The notes: generated by a model not told the origin, from the sequence alone. A stretch of DNA of 64,000 nt from CAMLOF01 sp041913045 (GCA_041913045.1 JAYSGB010000010.1:54794-118793); one strand, 5' to 3'; numbered from the stretch's first letter, positions 33,178-42,978 are shown. Numbers and translations: made by a program.

Positions 33178-34202
33178 GCTCTTTGAAAACTCCTTTGCTG
33201 TCGGTTCGAGACCTGAAGGTGCACTTCCCGCGTGCTGGAAGTGGCTGGCGTCAGTCTGCCGAGGTGGTCAGGGCGGTTGATGGCGTCACTTTCGAGGTTG
33301 CTCGCGGCACGACGCTCGCCATTGTTGGCGAGTCGGGGTCGGGGAAAACCACCACCGCGTTGTCGGTGATGCGTCTGGCTCCCATTACCTCTGGTGAGGT
33401 GACTCTGGACCAGATCAGGCTCGACGAGATCGATGGTGCCGAACTTCGAGACGCGCGCAAGCGGGTGCAGATGATCTTTCAAGATCCGTTCTCGTCACTC
33501 AACCCCCGTCAGCGTGTGGGCGATGCGGTGCGAGCACCTCTGGATTTGATGAACATCGGCACCCCGGAACAAAGGCGTGAACGGGTCAACGAGCTGTTCC
33601 GGCAAGTTGGTTTGCGCCCGGAGCAGCAGCAGCTGTTTCCTCACCAGTTCTCGGGCGGTCAACGTCAACGCATCAACATCGCGCGGGCGCTGGCCACGCA
33701 CCCTGATCTTGTGGTGTGTGATGAACCAGTGTCCGCGCTCGATGTGGCAATACGCGCACAAATCCTCAACCTGCTGGTTCGCCTGCAGAAGGAGATGGGG
33801 CTGACGTACCTCTTCATCTCGCATGACATGGCGGTGGTCGAGCACATCTGCGACGAAATCGCGGTGATGTACCTGGGGCAGATTGTGGAACGCGCGCCCC
33901 GGCGTGCCTTCTTCAGCAATCCGCTACACCCCTACAGCGTGGCGTTGATGTCTGCGGTGCCTACCGTCAAAGGCGGCAGAGCCCGCGCTGCAAAGCGACT
34001 GCGTCTGGTGGGCGACCCGCCCAGTCCGATTGCGCCACCTCCGGGCTGCCGTTTTGCCGGGCGCTGCCCTGCGGCAGAGCCGGCATGTTCAGCGGAGCTG
34101 CCGCCGCTGCAAGAGGTGACGCCGGGGCATTGGGTTCGCTGCCGCCGTGTCGAACTGGTTCGCGGTACCGCAATAGCGCCGCTGCAACAGGAAGTGGCTT
34201 GA
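33174..34202 (+). CDS. ABC transporter ATPase, DppF type
   Basis: 342 residues from ATG 33174, which overlaps the previous stop (ATGA). Walker A GESGSGKTT, signature FSGGQRQRINIARAL, Walker B LVVCDEPVSALD and H-loop FISHDMA are intact. The C-terminus has the oligopeptide-domain Cys motif GCRFAGRCPAAEPAC. Together with the preceding genes it completes a five-part importer. Confidence 0.94.
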   Translation: MSSLKTPLLSVRDLKVHFPRAGSGWRQSAEVVRAVDGVTFEVARGTTLAIVGESGSGKTTTALSVMRLAPITSGEVTLDQIRLDEIDGAELRDARKRVQMIFQDPFSSLNPRQRVGDAVRAPLDLMNIGTPEQRRERVNELFRQVGLRPEQQQLFPHQFSGGQRQRINIARALATHPDLVVCDEPVSALDVAIRAQILNLLVRLQKEMGLTYLFISHDMAVVEHICDEIAVMYLGQIVERAPRRAFFSNPLHPYSVALMSAVPTVKGGRARAAKRLRLVGDPPSPIAPPPGCRFAGRCPAAEPACSAELPPLQEVTPGHWVRCRRVELVRGTAIAPLQQEVA

Positions 34203-34205
34203 ACA

Positions 34206-35417
34206 ATGACAACTGAAAACTTGCTTATCAAAGGTGCCCGGCCCTGGGGGTCGGATGTCGATGCCGACCTGTTGATTGAAGGTGGGCGCATTGCTGCCGT
34301 TGGACAGAACCTGGAGGTGCCTGCGGGCACCAAGGTACTTGAGGCGCAGGGCTGCATGGTCTTCCCGGGCTATGTGGATGCCCACGCGCATGTGGACAAG
34401 ACCTTGTGGGGGCTGCCGTGGCATCCGCACCAGGCAGGGCCCACGCTCATTGACCGCATAGTGAACGAGCAGCGCGTGATGAAGGAGTTGCGTATATCGG
34501 CCGAGCTGCAAAGTGCACGGCTGTTGCGACATATGGTGGCGCGTGGCACCACCTACGTCCGGACGCACGTTGACGTTGGTCTGGACATGGGCTTGAGCTA
34601 TCTGCATGGCGTCATGGCCATGCACGAGACGCACCGTGACTTCATTGATATGGAGATTGTTGCGTTTCCTCAGACCGGTGTGATGAGCCGGCCCGGAACG
34701 CTCGATCTTCTTGACCAGGCGCTGCAAGAGGGGGCCACGGTGTTGGGCGGGCTGGACCCAGAAGGGGTTGATAACGACCCAGTTGGGCAGTTGAACGCGA
34801 TTTTTGCGATTGCCGACCGCCGGGGTTGCTCCCTGGACATTCACTTGCACGACCGTGGCGAGGTTGGAGCGCGAACGCTGGAGATGATTGCCGCGCGGAC
34901 AAAGGCGCTGGGCATGCGTGGCAAGGTTGCCATCAGCCATGCGTTCTGCCTGGGGGGGCTGGAGCCCCAACGGCTGGATCAGATGCTGGACCTGCTGCTG
35001 GAAAACGACATTGCCATCATGACGCACGGACCGGTGGGGGGCATTCCGTTTCCTCCCGTGCGCTTGCTGGCCGAGCGTGGCGTCCACCTGTTCACGGGGT
35101 CAGACGGTGTGCGGGACTGCTGGAGCCCGCTCAACACCGGGGACATGCTGGAGCGTGCCTTCCTGATTTCCTACCTGAACGCCTTCAGGGACGATCCGGG
35201 TCTGGAAATCACCTTGCGCATGGCGACCTACGGCGGCGCGCAGTTGATGGGCATCAAGGACTACGGCGTCGAGCAGGGCTGTGCCGCCGATCTGGTCGTG
35301 GTGCCAGCCACCTGCCCGGCCGAAGCCGTGGCCGCCCATCCGCAGCCCCGGTACGTGCTCAAGCGGGGCCGTTTGGTGGCCCAGGACGGGCGTTCGCTGC
35401 TGCCTCCCCTCCATTGA
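34206..35417 (+). CDS. Cytosine-deaminase-like amidohydrolase
   Basis: 403-residue metal-dependent hydrolase of the CodA/AtzC-like branch. Metal and substrate motifs in order: DAHAHVDKT, RTHVDVGLD, DIHLHDRGE, ISHAFCLGG and the Asp in TGSDGVRDCWSP. These suggest a deaminase or hydrolase acting on a cyclic or N-substituted compound; the exact substrate is not evident. It begins 3 bases after the ABC ATPase gene, so the transporter probably imports its substrate. Confidence 0.85.
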   Translation: MTTENLLIKGARPWGSDVDADLLIEGGRIAAVGQNLEVPAGTKVLEAQGCMVFPGYVDAHAHVDKTLWGLPWHPHQAGPTLIDRIVNEQRVMKELRISAELQSARLLRHMVARGTTYVRTHVDVGLDMGLSYLHGVMAMHETHRDFIDMEIVAFPQTGVMSRPGTLDLLDQALQEGATVLGGLDPEGVDNDPVGQLNAIFAIADRRGCSLDIHLHDRGEVGARTLEMIAARTKALGMRGKVAISHAFCLGGLEPQRLDQMLDLLLENDIAIMTHGPVGGIPFPPVRLLAERGVHLFTGSDGVRDCWSPLNTGDMLERAFLISYLNAFRDDPGLEITLRMATYGGAQLMGIKDYGVEQGCAADLVVVPATCPAEAVAAHPQPRYVLKRGRLVAQDGRSLLPPLH

Positions 35418-35459
35418 TCGCAAGCGCCTCGGCTTGTCATTTGGTTCAAACCTCACATC

Positions 35460-37115
35460 ATGTCAAAAACAACGGTCTACGCTGCTCGCAAGATCATCAC
35501 CATGAACCCCATGCAACCGGCCGCCAGCCACGTGGCCGTTCGGGATGGGCGAATTCTTTCGGTTGGAAGCCTTGAGCAGGCGAAAGCCTGGGGCAACGTT
35601 GAGCTTGACAACAGGTTTGCTGACCACGTGTTGATGCCGGGCCTGATTGAGGGGCACTGCCACTTGAAGGAGGGGGGTATGTGGAGCATGCCCTACCTCG
35701 GGTGGTTTGACCGTCGCGATCCGAACGGCAAGGTTTGGCCCGGCTTGCGTTCAATGCAGGCGGTGATTGACCGGCTTCATGCGATTGATCGCGAGATGCA
35801 GCTTGCGGGCAGCGGCTCAGACATCCCTTTGGTGGCTTGGGGCTTCGACCCCATTTACTTCGACAACGAGCGCATGACGGTGCAGCACATCGATCGTGCC
35901 TGCCCGGACCGGCCCGTGGTGATCGCACATGCGAACGGTCACCTGATGAACGTGAACACGGCCATGCTGCGCCTGGCCGGGATCACGCGGGCCACTGAAA
36001 TCGAAGGTGTCATCAAGTTTGAAAACGGCGAGCCGACGGGTGAGCTGCAGGAACCCGCAGCCATGTTCCCGGTGGTCCGCCGCATTGGCAATGCGGGCTT
36101 GCTGGCGCCTATGGACGATGCGGGCATGGCCGGTTTTGCCGCCATTGCGAGAAACCAGGGCGTGACCACGGCAACGGACCTTGTGAATCGTTTGAGCGAG
36201 TCCGATTGCGACACCCTAGAACGGGCTTGCGCCAGTGAAGACTTCAGCGTTCGCCTGTTGCCTGCGTTTCAGGCCTTTCATGGCACGCACGGTGCACAGG
36301 AAGGTTCAGCCCATGTGCGTGCCTTGATGGCCCGCAACACAGACCGCTTGCGCTACGGGCTCGTCAAGATGATGCTCGATGGATCCATTCAAGGGTTTTC
36401 TGCGCGACTGCGTTGGCCCGGCTATTTCAACGGGGCATCCAACGGCATATGGGTCACGGAGCCGTCGCAGTTTGAGAGGGACTTTGAGGTCTATCACAAC
36501 GCCGGTTTGACGATTCATACCCACACCAATGGTGACGAGGCCAGCGAGGTTGCCATAGATGCCATTGAACGTGTCCTGGCGCGGCACCCCAGGCCGAACC
36601 ACCGCCACACTTTGCAGCATGGTCAACTGATCGATGCAGCATTGTTCCGGCGAATGGCAGGCGCCGGGTTGAGTGTCAATCTGTTTGCGAATCACCTGTG
36701 GTACTGGGGCGACCAGCATGCCGAGCTGACCGTGGGCCCGGACCGCGCTGCGCGAATGAATGCCTGTGCCAGCGCATTGCGCGCAGGGGTGCCCATGGCC
36801 ATCCATTCGGATGCACCTGTGACGCCTTTGGGGCCACTGTTCACCGCATGGTGTGCCGTCAACCGGGTGACGCCGTCGGGCAGGGTCCTGGGGGAGTCGG
36901 AACGCATCAGCGTGGAACAAGCCCTGCATGCAATAACACTGGGTGCAGCCTGGACCTTGGGCCTGGATCAGGAGACGGGCAGCATTGAGTGTGGCAAGCG
37001 CGCAGATTTTTGTGTGCTTGAGGAGGACCCTCTGTCGGTCGATCCCATCAAGCTCAAGGACATCAAGGTCTGGGGTACGGTGCTCTCTGGCAAACCATTT
37101 GCCGCGAACCAGTGA
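35460..37115 (+). CDS. YtcJ-like amidohydrolase (amidohydrolase family 3)
   Basis: 551 residues. Metal motifs include PGLIEGHCHLKEGG at about 61-74, HTHTNGDEA, LQHGQLID and IHSDAPVTPLGP with its Asp near the end, which are typical of YtcJ-type hydrolases. It is unlike the preceding amidohydrolase, so the operon may run two successive hydrolytic steps. No signal peptide is seen. It is followed by a GTGA overlap with the CobW-family gene. Confidence 0.86.
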   Translation: MSKTTVYAARKIITMNPMQPAASHVAVRDGRILSVGSLEQAKAWGNVELDNRFADHVLMPGLIEGHCHLKEGGMWSMPYLGWFDRRDPNGKVWPGLRSMQAVIDRLHAIDREMQLAGSGSDIPLVAWGFDPIYFDNERMTVQHIDRACPDRPVVIAHANGHLMNVNTAMLRLAGITRATEIEGVIKFENGEPTGELQEPAAMFPVVRRIGNAGLLAPMDDAGMAGFAAIARNQGVTTATDLVNRLSESDCDTLERACASEDFSVRLLPAFQAFHGTHGAQEGSAHVRALMARNTDRLRYGLVKMMLDGSIQGFSARLRWPGYFNGASNGIWVTEPSQFERDFEVYHNAGLTIHTHTNGDEASEVAIDAIERVLARHPRPNHRHTLQHGQLIDAALFRRMAGAGLSVNLFANHLWYWGDQHAELTVGPDRAARMNACASALRAGVPMAIHSDAPVTPLGPLFTAWCAVNRVTPSGRVLGESERISVEQALHAITLGAAWTLGLDQETGSIECGKRADFCVLEEDPLSVDPIKLKDIKVWGTVLSGKPFAANQ

Positions 37116-38065
37116 GCGCGTCGGTGGCAGGCATTCCGTTCACCGTGATCGGCGGTTTTCTCGGTTCGGGGAAAACCACCCTCTTGAACCGACTGCTGCG
37201 AAGTGAACAACCGATGCGCCTGGCCGCATTGGTGAATGATTTTGGTGCGATCAACATCGACTCCGCAGCCATTGCGGCCGTTCACGGTGACACCATTGCG
37301 CTGACGAACGGCTGTGTCTGCTGTTCCATAGGCGATGATCTGAGCCAGGCCTTGATCAAGGTGATTGAGGCGACGCCAAGCTTTGACGGGATACTTGTGG
37401 AGGCCAGTGGGGTTTCGGACCCCTGGCGCATTGCGCAGCTTGGCATGGCTGCACCGGAGTTGAGGCTTGACTCGGTGATTGTGGTGGTTGATGCCTTCGC
37501 CGTGCTTTCGCAGGCAGAGGACAGGCTGCTGGCCGATGCGCTGCGCACACAGTTGCGGCATGCCGATTTGTTGATCCTGAACAAAGCGGAACTGGTGAGT
37601 GAACAGGCTTTGGGTGACGTGAAGGCGTGGCTGTACAAAGAGACGCAAGGGCGGCCCTGTATTCCTGCCAGCTTTTGTGATGTGCCGCAAGGCGTGTTGA
37701 CCGGCGCCGCCTTGAAGACATCCGCGCGGGTGTTGTCCGATGGGGCCCATGAAAGCCATTTGAGCCAGTACGAGACTTGGGCGCACAAGCCGGAAGGTAC
37801 GTTTCCTTTGTCGGCATGGCGCGAATGGCTTGAGCGGATGCCGCCAGGTGTTCTGCGCTTGAAGGGCTGGATATTGAGCAGCGACCATGGCTGGCATGAG
37901 CTGCAGGTGGCGGGCATGCGCAGCAGCTGGCAACCCGTGGATGCGGCTCCTGACGCGCAAAGTTCCGTGGTTGCGATTGGATTGAATGGCCGTTTGCCCT
38001 TGCCATGGCTGGTGCAAATGCCTGGCTTGTCCAGGCAGCCTTCGGGGCTGACCGCCTGGATGTAG
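37112..38065 (+). CDS. CobW/COG0523-family metal GTPase
   Basis: 317 residues from GTG 37112, overlapping the amidohydrolase stop. The Walker A GFLGSGKT is at 15-22, the metal-binding GCVCC at 67-71, the guanine-recognition NKAE in LLILNKAELV, and the C-terminal CobW domain ends the protein. Members deliver zinc, cobalt or similar metals to client enzymes. Its place after two metal-dependent hydrolases suggests it helps load their metal, which is inference. A link to the CobS/CobT-like genes on the other strand is possible but unproven. Confidence 0.87.
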   Translation: MSASVAGIPFTVIGGFLGSGKTTLLNRLLRSEQPMRLAALVNDFGAINIDSAAIAAVHGDTIALTNGCVCCSIGDDLSQALIKVIEATPSFDGILVEASGVSDPWRIAQLGMAAPELRLDSVIVVVDAFAVLSQAEDRLLADALRTQLRHADLLILNKAELVSEQALGDVKAWLYKETQGRPCIPASFCDVPQGVLTGAALKTSARVLSDGAHESHLSQYETWAHKPEGTFPLSAWREWLERMPPGVLRLKGWILSSDHGWHELQVAGMRSSWQPVDAAPDAQSSVVAIGLNGRLPLPWLVQMPGLSRQPSGLTAWM

Positions 38066-38098
38066 TTGGTCGCTTGCGATGCAAGTGACGGTGAAAGA

Positions 38099-38911
38099 TC
38101 AATCCAGCAGGAACGGACTACCGCTCACTGGCGTGCTCGCCACGGCCATGGCTTGAGGCGCCATCAGCCCGCCCTCGTAGGCAAGCCTGCCAGCTGTCAC
38201 GGCGTGCCTGAAGGCCTCTGCCATGAGTTCTGGGCTGGCCGCCTGGGACACGGCTGAATTGAGCAGAACGCCGTCTATGCCCATCTCAAGTGCCAAGGAT
38301 GCATGACTGGGTGCGCCTATGCCCGCATCCACGATGAGCGTGACGTCGGGCAGACGCTCGCGCAGCACGCGCAAGGCGAAGGGGTTGAGCAAGCCTTGCC
38401 CAGAGCCGATCGGGGCACCCCATGGCATGAGAACTTCACAGCCAGCGTCCAGGAGGCGCTTGCAAGTTACAAGGTCATCGGTGCAGTAGGGAAACACTGC
38501 AAAACCGTCCCTGATGAGTTGTCTGGCAGCCTCGACGGTTCCCCAGGGGTCAGGTTGCAGGGTGTGTTCGTCGCCCACGACTTCGAGCTTGACCCAATGG
38601 GTACCGTAGAGCTCCCGCGCCATGTGGGCCAGCGTGACGGCTTCGGTTGCGGTGCGGCAGCCAGCCGTGTTGGGCAGTAGCTGAGCGCCTTTGTGTTTCA
38701 CCGCTTCAAGGATGATCTCGACAAAGCCGTTGTCGCCTGCCGCACCAAGGGTTCGGCTAAGCCCTACCGTGATCACCTGGGCCTCACTGGCCCTGATGCA
38801 GTTGGCCAGCACGGCGGGTGAAGGGTAGCCTGCCGTACCTAGCAACAAGCGGCTCGACAGCTTGACGCCATAAGGTGCCCAAGGGGCAGAAAGGTGCTTT
38901 TCCACGCGCAT
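38099..38911 (-). CDS. thiG: Thiazole synthase ThiG
   Basis: Makes the thiamine thiazole from 1-deoxyxylulose 5-phosphate, dehydroglycine and ThiS thiocarboxylate. ATG 38911 overlaps the thiS stop by one base (TGATG). It has 270 residues. The LLLGTAGYPS start, the catalytic Lys in WVKLEVVGDEHTLQPDP, the phosphate region MPWGAPIGSGQGLLNP and VDAGIGAPSHASLALEMG are all present. It is the last gene of the minus-strand run. Confidence 0.94.
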   Translation of the reverse strand: MRVEKHLSAPWAPYGVKLSSRLLLGTAGYPSPAVLANCIRASEAQVITVGLSRTLGAAGDNGFVEIILEAVKHKGAQLLPNTAGCRTATEAVTLAHMARELYGTHWVKLEVVGDEHTLQPDPWGTVEAARQLIRDGFAVFPYCTDDLVTCKRLLDAGCEVLMPWGAPIGSGQGLLNPFALRVLRERLPDVTLIVDAGIGAPSHASLALEMGIDGVLLNSAVSQAASPELMAEAFRHAVTAGRLAYEGGLMAPQAMAVASTPVSGSPFLLD

Positions 38912-39138
38912 CACCCTCCAACAATCGCCTGGAAAGTGAGGACCTCGTCCCCGACCTTCAGCCGGGTCACGGTGCGTTGTTCCCGTGGAACAAACGTTCC
39001 ATTGACTGCAGTCGTCACCTGATTGGGTGCAAGGCCCTTTCGGGCCAGCAAGTCTGCAAGCGTGAGGCCTGGGCGACAGCGCAGAGCCTCTTTGTTGAAG
39101 TAGAGCCATCCATCGGGCATGTCCTTGCCGCTATGCAT
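38911..39138 (-). CDS. thiS: Sulfur carrier protein ThiS
   Basis: 75-residue ubiquitin-like carrier ending in the required Gly-Gly (FQAIVGG). The body reads FNKEALRCRPGLTLADLLA and VNGTFVPREQ, as in ThiS. I favour ATG 39138 because AAGGA lies 8 bases upstream; the Met six codons later has its purine run too close. It overlaps thiO by 8 bases. Confidence 0.9.
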   Translation of the reverse strand: MHSGKDMPDGWLYFNKEALRCRPGLTLADLLARKGLAPNQVTTAVNGTFVPREQRTVTRLKVGDEVLTFQAIVGG

Positions 39139-40252
39139 GAGAAAAGTCCTTCAGCTTCGTCATTTCAAAAGCATCAACGCCCAACCGGGAAAGGGCGTCT
39201 TCAATCAGAGCCGGTGCCAACAGCCAGCCGTGTCTGAACAAGCCGTTGATCTGTATCAGGCCGTCCTCGGTGCAGACGAGGGGTTTGTTGTCGGGCAGGG
39301 CAGGGCGCAAGTTGGCTTCCATGTGCACGATGCGCGCCTCGCTCAGGGCTGGCAAGATACTGTGCGCTGCCGCCATCAGTTCGACTGAACTTTTCAGACT
39401 CACGGGCGAACGGTCTTCGCTCTCTACCTCGCTCGCGCCAACCACGAACAGGTCGTTGGGCCGGGGCACGACGTATACGCGATGCCTCGGGTGCATGAGT
39501 CTTACGGGGCGCCGCAATTTCGCGGCTGGGGCGTGCAGCCAGATCATTTCGCCGCGTACCCCTCGCAAGGGCAGGCCGGGCTTGGCGCCCAGGCCTCGTA
39601 CGTCGATTGCAACGTCAAAGTGGTGCGCTTGCGCAGAATCGCGCAACCTGATCTGGCCCGGCTCCACCTGGGCGACGTGTGCCGACCAGTGCCAGGTCAC
39701 CCCATCGGCCTGCCGTGCCAGCTCGCGCAGCACCTCTCTGGGCATCACCTGCGCCTCCTGCGGCAGCAGCCAGGCATGCAAGGTTGGCAGCAGCCCGGGT
39801 TCCAGCGCAGAGAGTGAGCCGTCATGCAGCCGTTGGGGCGCGGGCATTCCACGAACACCCGATGTTGACCTGTCGAGCCGAGACAGCACCCTCAGCGCAG
39901 ACCCCATGTCTGAGCCGTGTGCCAGCAACAAACTGCCTTCTTGCCTGAAAAGCTGAACGTCTGGTCGACTTGCGTTGAGCTTCTCGGTGACGTGCCTCCA
40001 CAAGCGAAGGGATCGCCATCCGAGCAGCGCCACCTCTGTGCCGGCATTTTCAAGTTCTGCCAGAGGGTTCAGCATGCCTGCTGCCGTGAATCCAGCTGCG
40101 TATGGCTGCGTTCCTTCGCCAATTCGTCCTGTTGCCGGTGCCTCCGGGCCAGCGGCGGGATCGAACACCGTCACTTTGTACCCGGCGTTTGAGAGACACC
40201 AGGCGAGAAGCCGTCCCAGCACACCTGCGCCAGCAATACCTGCAGTAAGCAT
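39131..40252 (-). CDS. thiO: Glycine oxidase ThiO
   Basis: FAD-dependent oxidase that supplies dehydroglycine to ThiG in aerobes. It has 373 residues. The dinucleotide motif IAGAGVLGRLLAW is at the N-terminus, with the FTAAGMLNPLAE, VRGEMIWLHAP and RHRVYVVPRPNDLFVVGASE blocks and the C-terminal GLFRHGWLLAPAL. ThiO-S-G is a coherent module. No TPP riboswitch, thiC, thiD or thiE is seen in the window. Confidence 0.9.
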   Translation of the reverse strand: MLTAGIAGAGVLGRLLAWCLSNAGYKVTVFDPAAGPEAPATGRIGEGTQPYAAGFTAAGMLNPLAELENAGTEVALLGWRSLRLWRHVTEKLNASRPDVQLFRQEGSLLLAHGSDMGSALRVLSRLDRSTSGVRGMPAPQRLHDGSLSALEPGLLPTLHAWLLPQEAQVMPREVLRELARQADGVTWHWSAHVAQVEPGQIRLRDSAQAHHFDVAIDVRGLGAKPGLPLRGVRGEMIWLHAPAAKLRRPVRLMHPRHRVYVVPRPNDLFVVGASEVESEDRSPVSLKSSVELMAAAHSILPALSEARIVHMEANLRPALPDNKPLVCTEDGLIQINGLFRHGWLLAPALIEDALSRLGVDAFEMTKLKDFSHA

Positions 40253-40295
40253 CTTGATCAGTAGGGAGTTAGAGGGTTGATGGATGTGCTGTCTG

Positions 40296-41999
40296 TCAAT
40301 GCCGTGTTCGGGGCTGCGTAAGCAAGCCTGCTGCGGCTTGCAGCGTGCCTTCGTCCAATTCGCATGCCATGTCGATGGCCAGGCGATGGCGGTAGAAGGT
40401 GCCCAGATCCAGTCCTACCCCCAGGGCACAGATCTCGATGTCGCCGCCGCGCTCATACGAAGCCACGACTTCTCTGAGGTGTTGGTCCAGGTAAAACTCG
40501 TCGTTACACTGGTGCGTTGCTGTATCCATGGGGCAGCCGTCCGAAATCACCAGAAGAATGCGTCTTTGCGCTGGCAGCTTCTGCAGGCGCTGGCAGGCCC
40601 ACTCCACGGCCTCTCCATCAATACCCTCCCGGAAAAGATCGGGGCGTCGCAGGGCCGCAACCCCGTGACGGCCGCGCCGCCAGGGCTGCGTTCCCGCTTT
40701 GAAGATGAGGTGCAGTGTTTCGTTCAAGCGGCCGGGAAACTCGGGCCTGCCAGCGCGCTCCCAGTCTTTTCTTGCCCGACCGCCATTCCAGGCAGCGGTT
40801 GAGAAGCCCAGGATTTCCACATTGACGCCTGCCAGCTCAAGTGAGCGGCCCAATGCATCGACCATCAGCGAGATGGGGCGTGCGTGCGCCTTCATCGAGC
40901 CGGAGCAGTCGAGCAGAATGCTCACGGCACACTCCATCGACGGCTTTTGCAACTCGTCCTTGAAAACGGTCTTGTATTGAGGGTCGCTGATCAGTTGTGC
41001 CAGCTTTCCCCCGTCTATGTAGCCTTCTTCCTGTGTGAAGCGCCAGCCATCACGGCGTGGTAACGCCAATGCTCTGTGGAACGTCCGGGCCAGGCGCGTG
41101 ATGTTGAAACCGGATTGAGCCAGCTCCTGGTCCATTTGGGCCCGGAACTCTGCCAGTTGAGCGGCCCGAACCAGGGAACCTGCTTCGGCTTCGCGGTCGT
41201 AGGCTCGAGTGAATACCCTGTAGCGTTGATCCGTTGCATGCCAGCTGCGGCTTCTGCCGCTTTGCGCAACGGGTGGCGGCGTGGCTTCTTGCGATTCGAA
41301 ATGCAGCGGCAGGGCAAACCCGTTGCGGCGGCGGGCACGCGTAGAACCGTTGGGCACCTCAGCCTGTGCGGCCCGTACGGCATTGCCGACCCATTGGCTA
41401 AGGGCCAGCGCAGGAGCGATGAACTCCGCCTGGTTTTTGCGGTGGCGCCTGAGCGCCGCGAGGTGCTGCCCTATCTCTGGAACGGCACTGGCGCGCGTGG
41501 CCTCGATCAGGTCAGCCATGGGCTCCGGCAGCTCACCCCCCGTGAGGCGGGACCACGACGTGGCAGCTATGGTGAAGAGCAAGATCCCCAGGCTGGTTTC
41601 CGTCAGCCCTGACTGAACGAATTCCTGGCACCAATGGATGAAACGTTCAGACAAATTCCTGCGCACACCTGGCCACTCGTCGGGTGCCAGGCTCTCGGTG
41701 CGGAGTTGTTCCAGCAACTCGAATACCAGGCGTTCAACCGGCTCTGCTGGCAGATGTTGGGCGTGCAGTGCAGCGTCGCTGTACCGAAGTCGCAGGGCTG
41801 CGCCATCGAGTTGTGCGCGCTGCGCAGACCAGGTTGTTGTGGTGGCGCTCTGGTGTGCTGCCTGCAAAGGCACGGCCTGCGTACCTTGGTAAAGAGTCTG
41901 TCCGCTCCACTGCAAGCTGGCGTCGCCTGTCAGGCTGCGGACGAGTGCGCTGCACACGGCTTCAGCGTGTGCGTTCCACGAGCCGGATTCAGGCGGCAT
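40296..41999 (-). CDS. CobT-like VWA protein
   Basis: 567 residues from ATG 41999; an earlier in-frame start at 42047 would overlap cobS by 59 bases. The C-terminal von Willebrand A domain has the MIDAS motif DCSGSMKAH at 364-372, followed by VNVEILGFSTAAWNGG, GRLNETLHLIF and ISDGCPMD. These match the CobT subunit of aerobic cobaltochelatase. The N-terminal half is divergent, and the long acidic linker I know from classical CobT is absent. It overlaps the CobS homologue, with which CobT forms the chelatase motor. No cobN is in the window. Confidence 0.82.
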   Translation of the reverse strand: MPPESGSWNAHAEAVCSALVRSLTGDASLQWSGQTLYQGTQAVPLQAAHQSATTTTWSAQRAQLDGAALRLRYSDAALHAQHLPAEPVERLVFELLEQLRTESLAPDEWPGVRRNLSERFIHWCQEFVQSGLTETSLGILLFTIAATSWSRLTGGELPEPMADLIEATRASAVPEIGQHLAALRRHRKNQAEFIAPALALSQWVGNAVRAAQAEVPNGSTRARRRNGFALPLHFESQEATPPPVAQSGRSRSWHATDQRYRVFTRAYDREAEAGSLVRAAQLAEFRAQMDQELAQSGFNITRLARTFHRALALPRRDGWRFTQEEGYIDGGKLAQLISDPQYKTVFKDELQKPSMECAVSILLDCSGSMKAHARPISLMVDALGRSLELAGVNVEILGFSTAAWNGGRARKDWERAGRPEFPGRLNETLHLIFKAGTQPWRRGRHGVAALRRPDLFREGIDGEAVEWACQRLQKLPAQRRILLVISDGCPMDTATHQCNDEFYLDQHLREVVASYERGGDIEICALGVGLDLGTFYRHRLAIDMACELDEGTLQAAAGLLTQPRTRH

Positions 42000-42978
42000 G
42001 GTACGAAGCGCTGCTGGGTTCTGCCCAGGGTTGCAGTTCCTCGTCAAAGCACCGTTGGAAGTATTCCTTGACTATGCTGCGTTCGGCAGGTTCGCACTTG
42101 TTGAGGAACGAGAGATGAAAGGCGATGTCGAGGTTGCGGAAAATTTCGGCGTTCTCTGCCCAGGTGATCACAGTCCTGGGGGACATGAGCAGAGAAAGAT
42201 CGCCAACAGCGAAGCCTTTGCGCGTCAGGCCGGCCAGTGCGACCATCGCACGTGCTTGTGCACGGCCATGCTCCGTGTTCAGCTGCGGCACGCGCGAGAG
42301 GACGATGGCAACCTCTTCCTCGGGGGGCAGATAGTCCAGTGAAGTGACCAGGTTCCAGCGGTCAAGTTGGGCGTGGTTGAGGAGTTGCGTGCCGTGGTAC
42401 AGGCCACTGAGGTTGCCTTGACCCAGTGTGTTCATGGTCGCAAACAGCCGGAAAGCCGGGTGCGGCTGAATCACGCGTTTTTGATCCAGGAGTGTGAAGC
42501 TGCCTTCGCGCTCCAGAACCCGCTGGATGACGAACATCACGTCAGGCCTCCCAGCGTCGTACTCATCAAACACCACGGCCATGGGGCGTTGCAGTGCCCA
42601 GGGCAGGATGCCTTCCTGGAACTCGGTGATCTGCTGCCCGTCTTTGAGAACGATGGCGTCCTTGCCCACCAGATCGAGGCGGCTGATATGACCGTCCAGG
42701 TTGACTCGCACACAGGGCCAGTTGAGCCGTGCCGCCACCTGCTCGATATGGCTGGACTTGCCCGTGCCGTGCAGGCCCTGCAACACCACGCGGCGGTTGT
42801 GCGAAAAACCCGCCAGGATCGCCAGCGTTGCCTGTGGGTTGAACCGGTACGCCGGGTCTTGTTCCGGAACATGTTCGCCATGTTCATGGAATGCCGGCAC
42901 AGTCATGTCGACATCGATCCCAAACACCTCGCGCACGCTCACGCGCCGCGATGGCTCCAAGTGTTTTATGTCAGTCAT
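41989..42978 (-). CDS. CobS-family AAA+ ATPase
   Basis: 329 residues from ATG 42978. The sequence is strongly CobS-like: VREVFGIDVDM, Walker A GLHGTGKS at 68-75, LDGHISRLDLVGKDAIVLKDG, Walker B AVVFDEYD at 134-141, and MSPRTVITWAENAEIF. CobS is the AAA+ motor of the CobNST cobaltochelatase. Here it pairs with a CobT-like VWA protein and sits between an IclR gene and thiOSG, so a role other than corrin metallation is possible. It overlaps the iclR stop by 8 bases. Confidence 0.88.
   Translation of the reverse strand: MTDIKHLEPSRRVSVREVFGIDVDMTVPAFHEHGEHVPEQDPAYRFNPQATLAILAGFSHNRRVVLQGLHGTGKSSHIEQVAARLNWPCVRVNLDGHISRLDLVGKDAIVLKDGQQITEFQEGILPWALQRPMAVVFDEYDAGRPDVMFVIQRVLEREGSFTLLDQKRVIQPHPAFRLFATMNTLGQGNLSGLYHGTQLLNHAQLDRWNLVTSLDYLPPEEEVAIVLSRVPQLNTEHGRAQARAMVALAGLTRKGFAVGDLSLLMSPRTVITWAENAEIFRNLDIAFHLSFLNKCEPAERSIVKEYFQRCFDEELQPWAEPSSASYHAA

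Noticed and set aside
40100..40330. TPP riboswitch ahead of thiO
   Set aside because: The 43-base gap and the end of the CobT-like gene show no TPP aptamer core.
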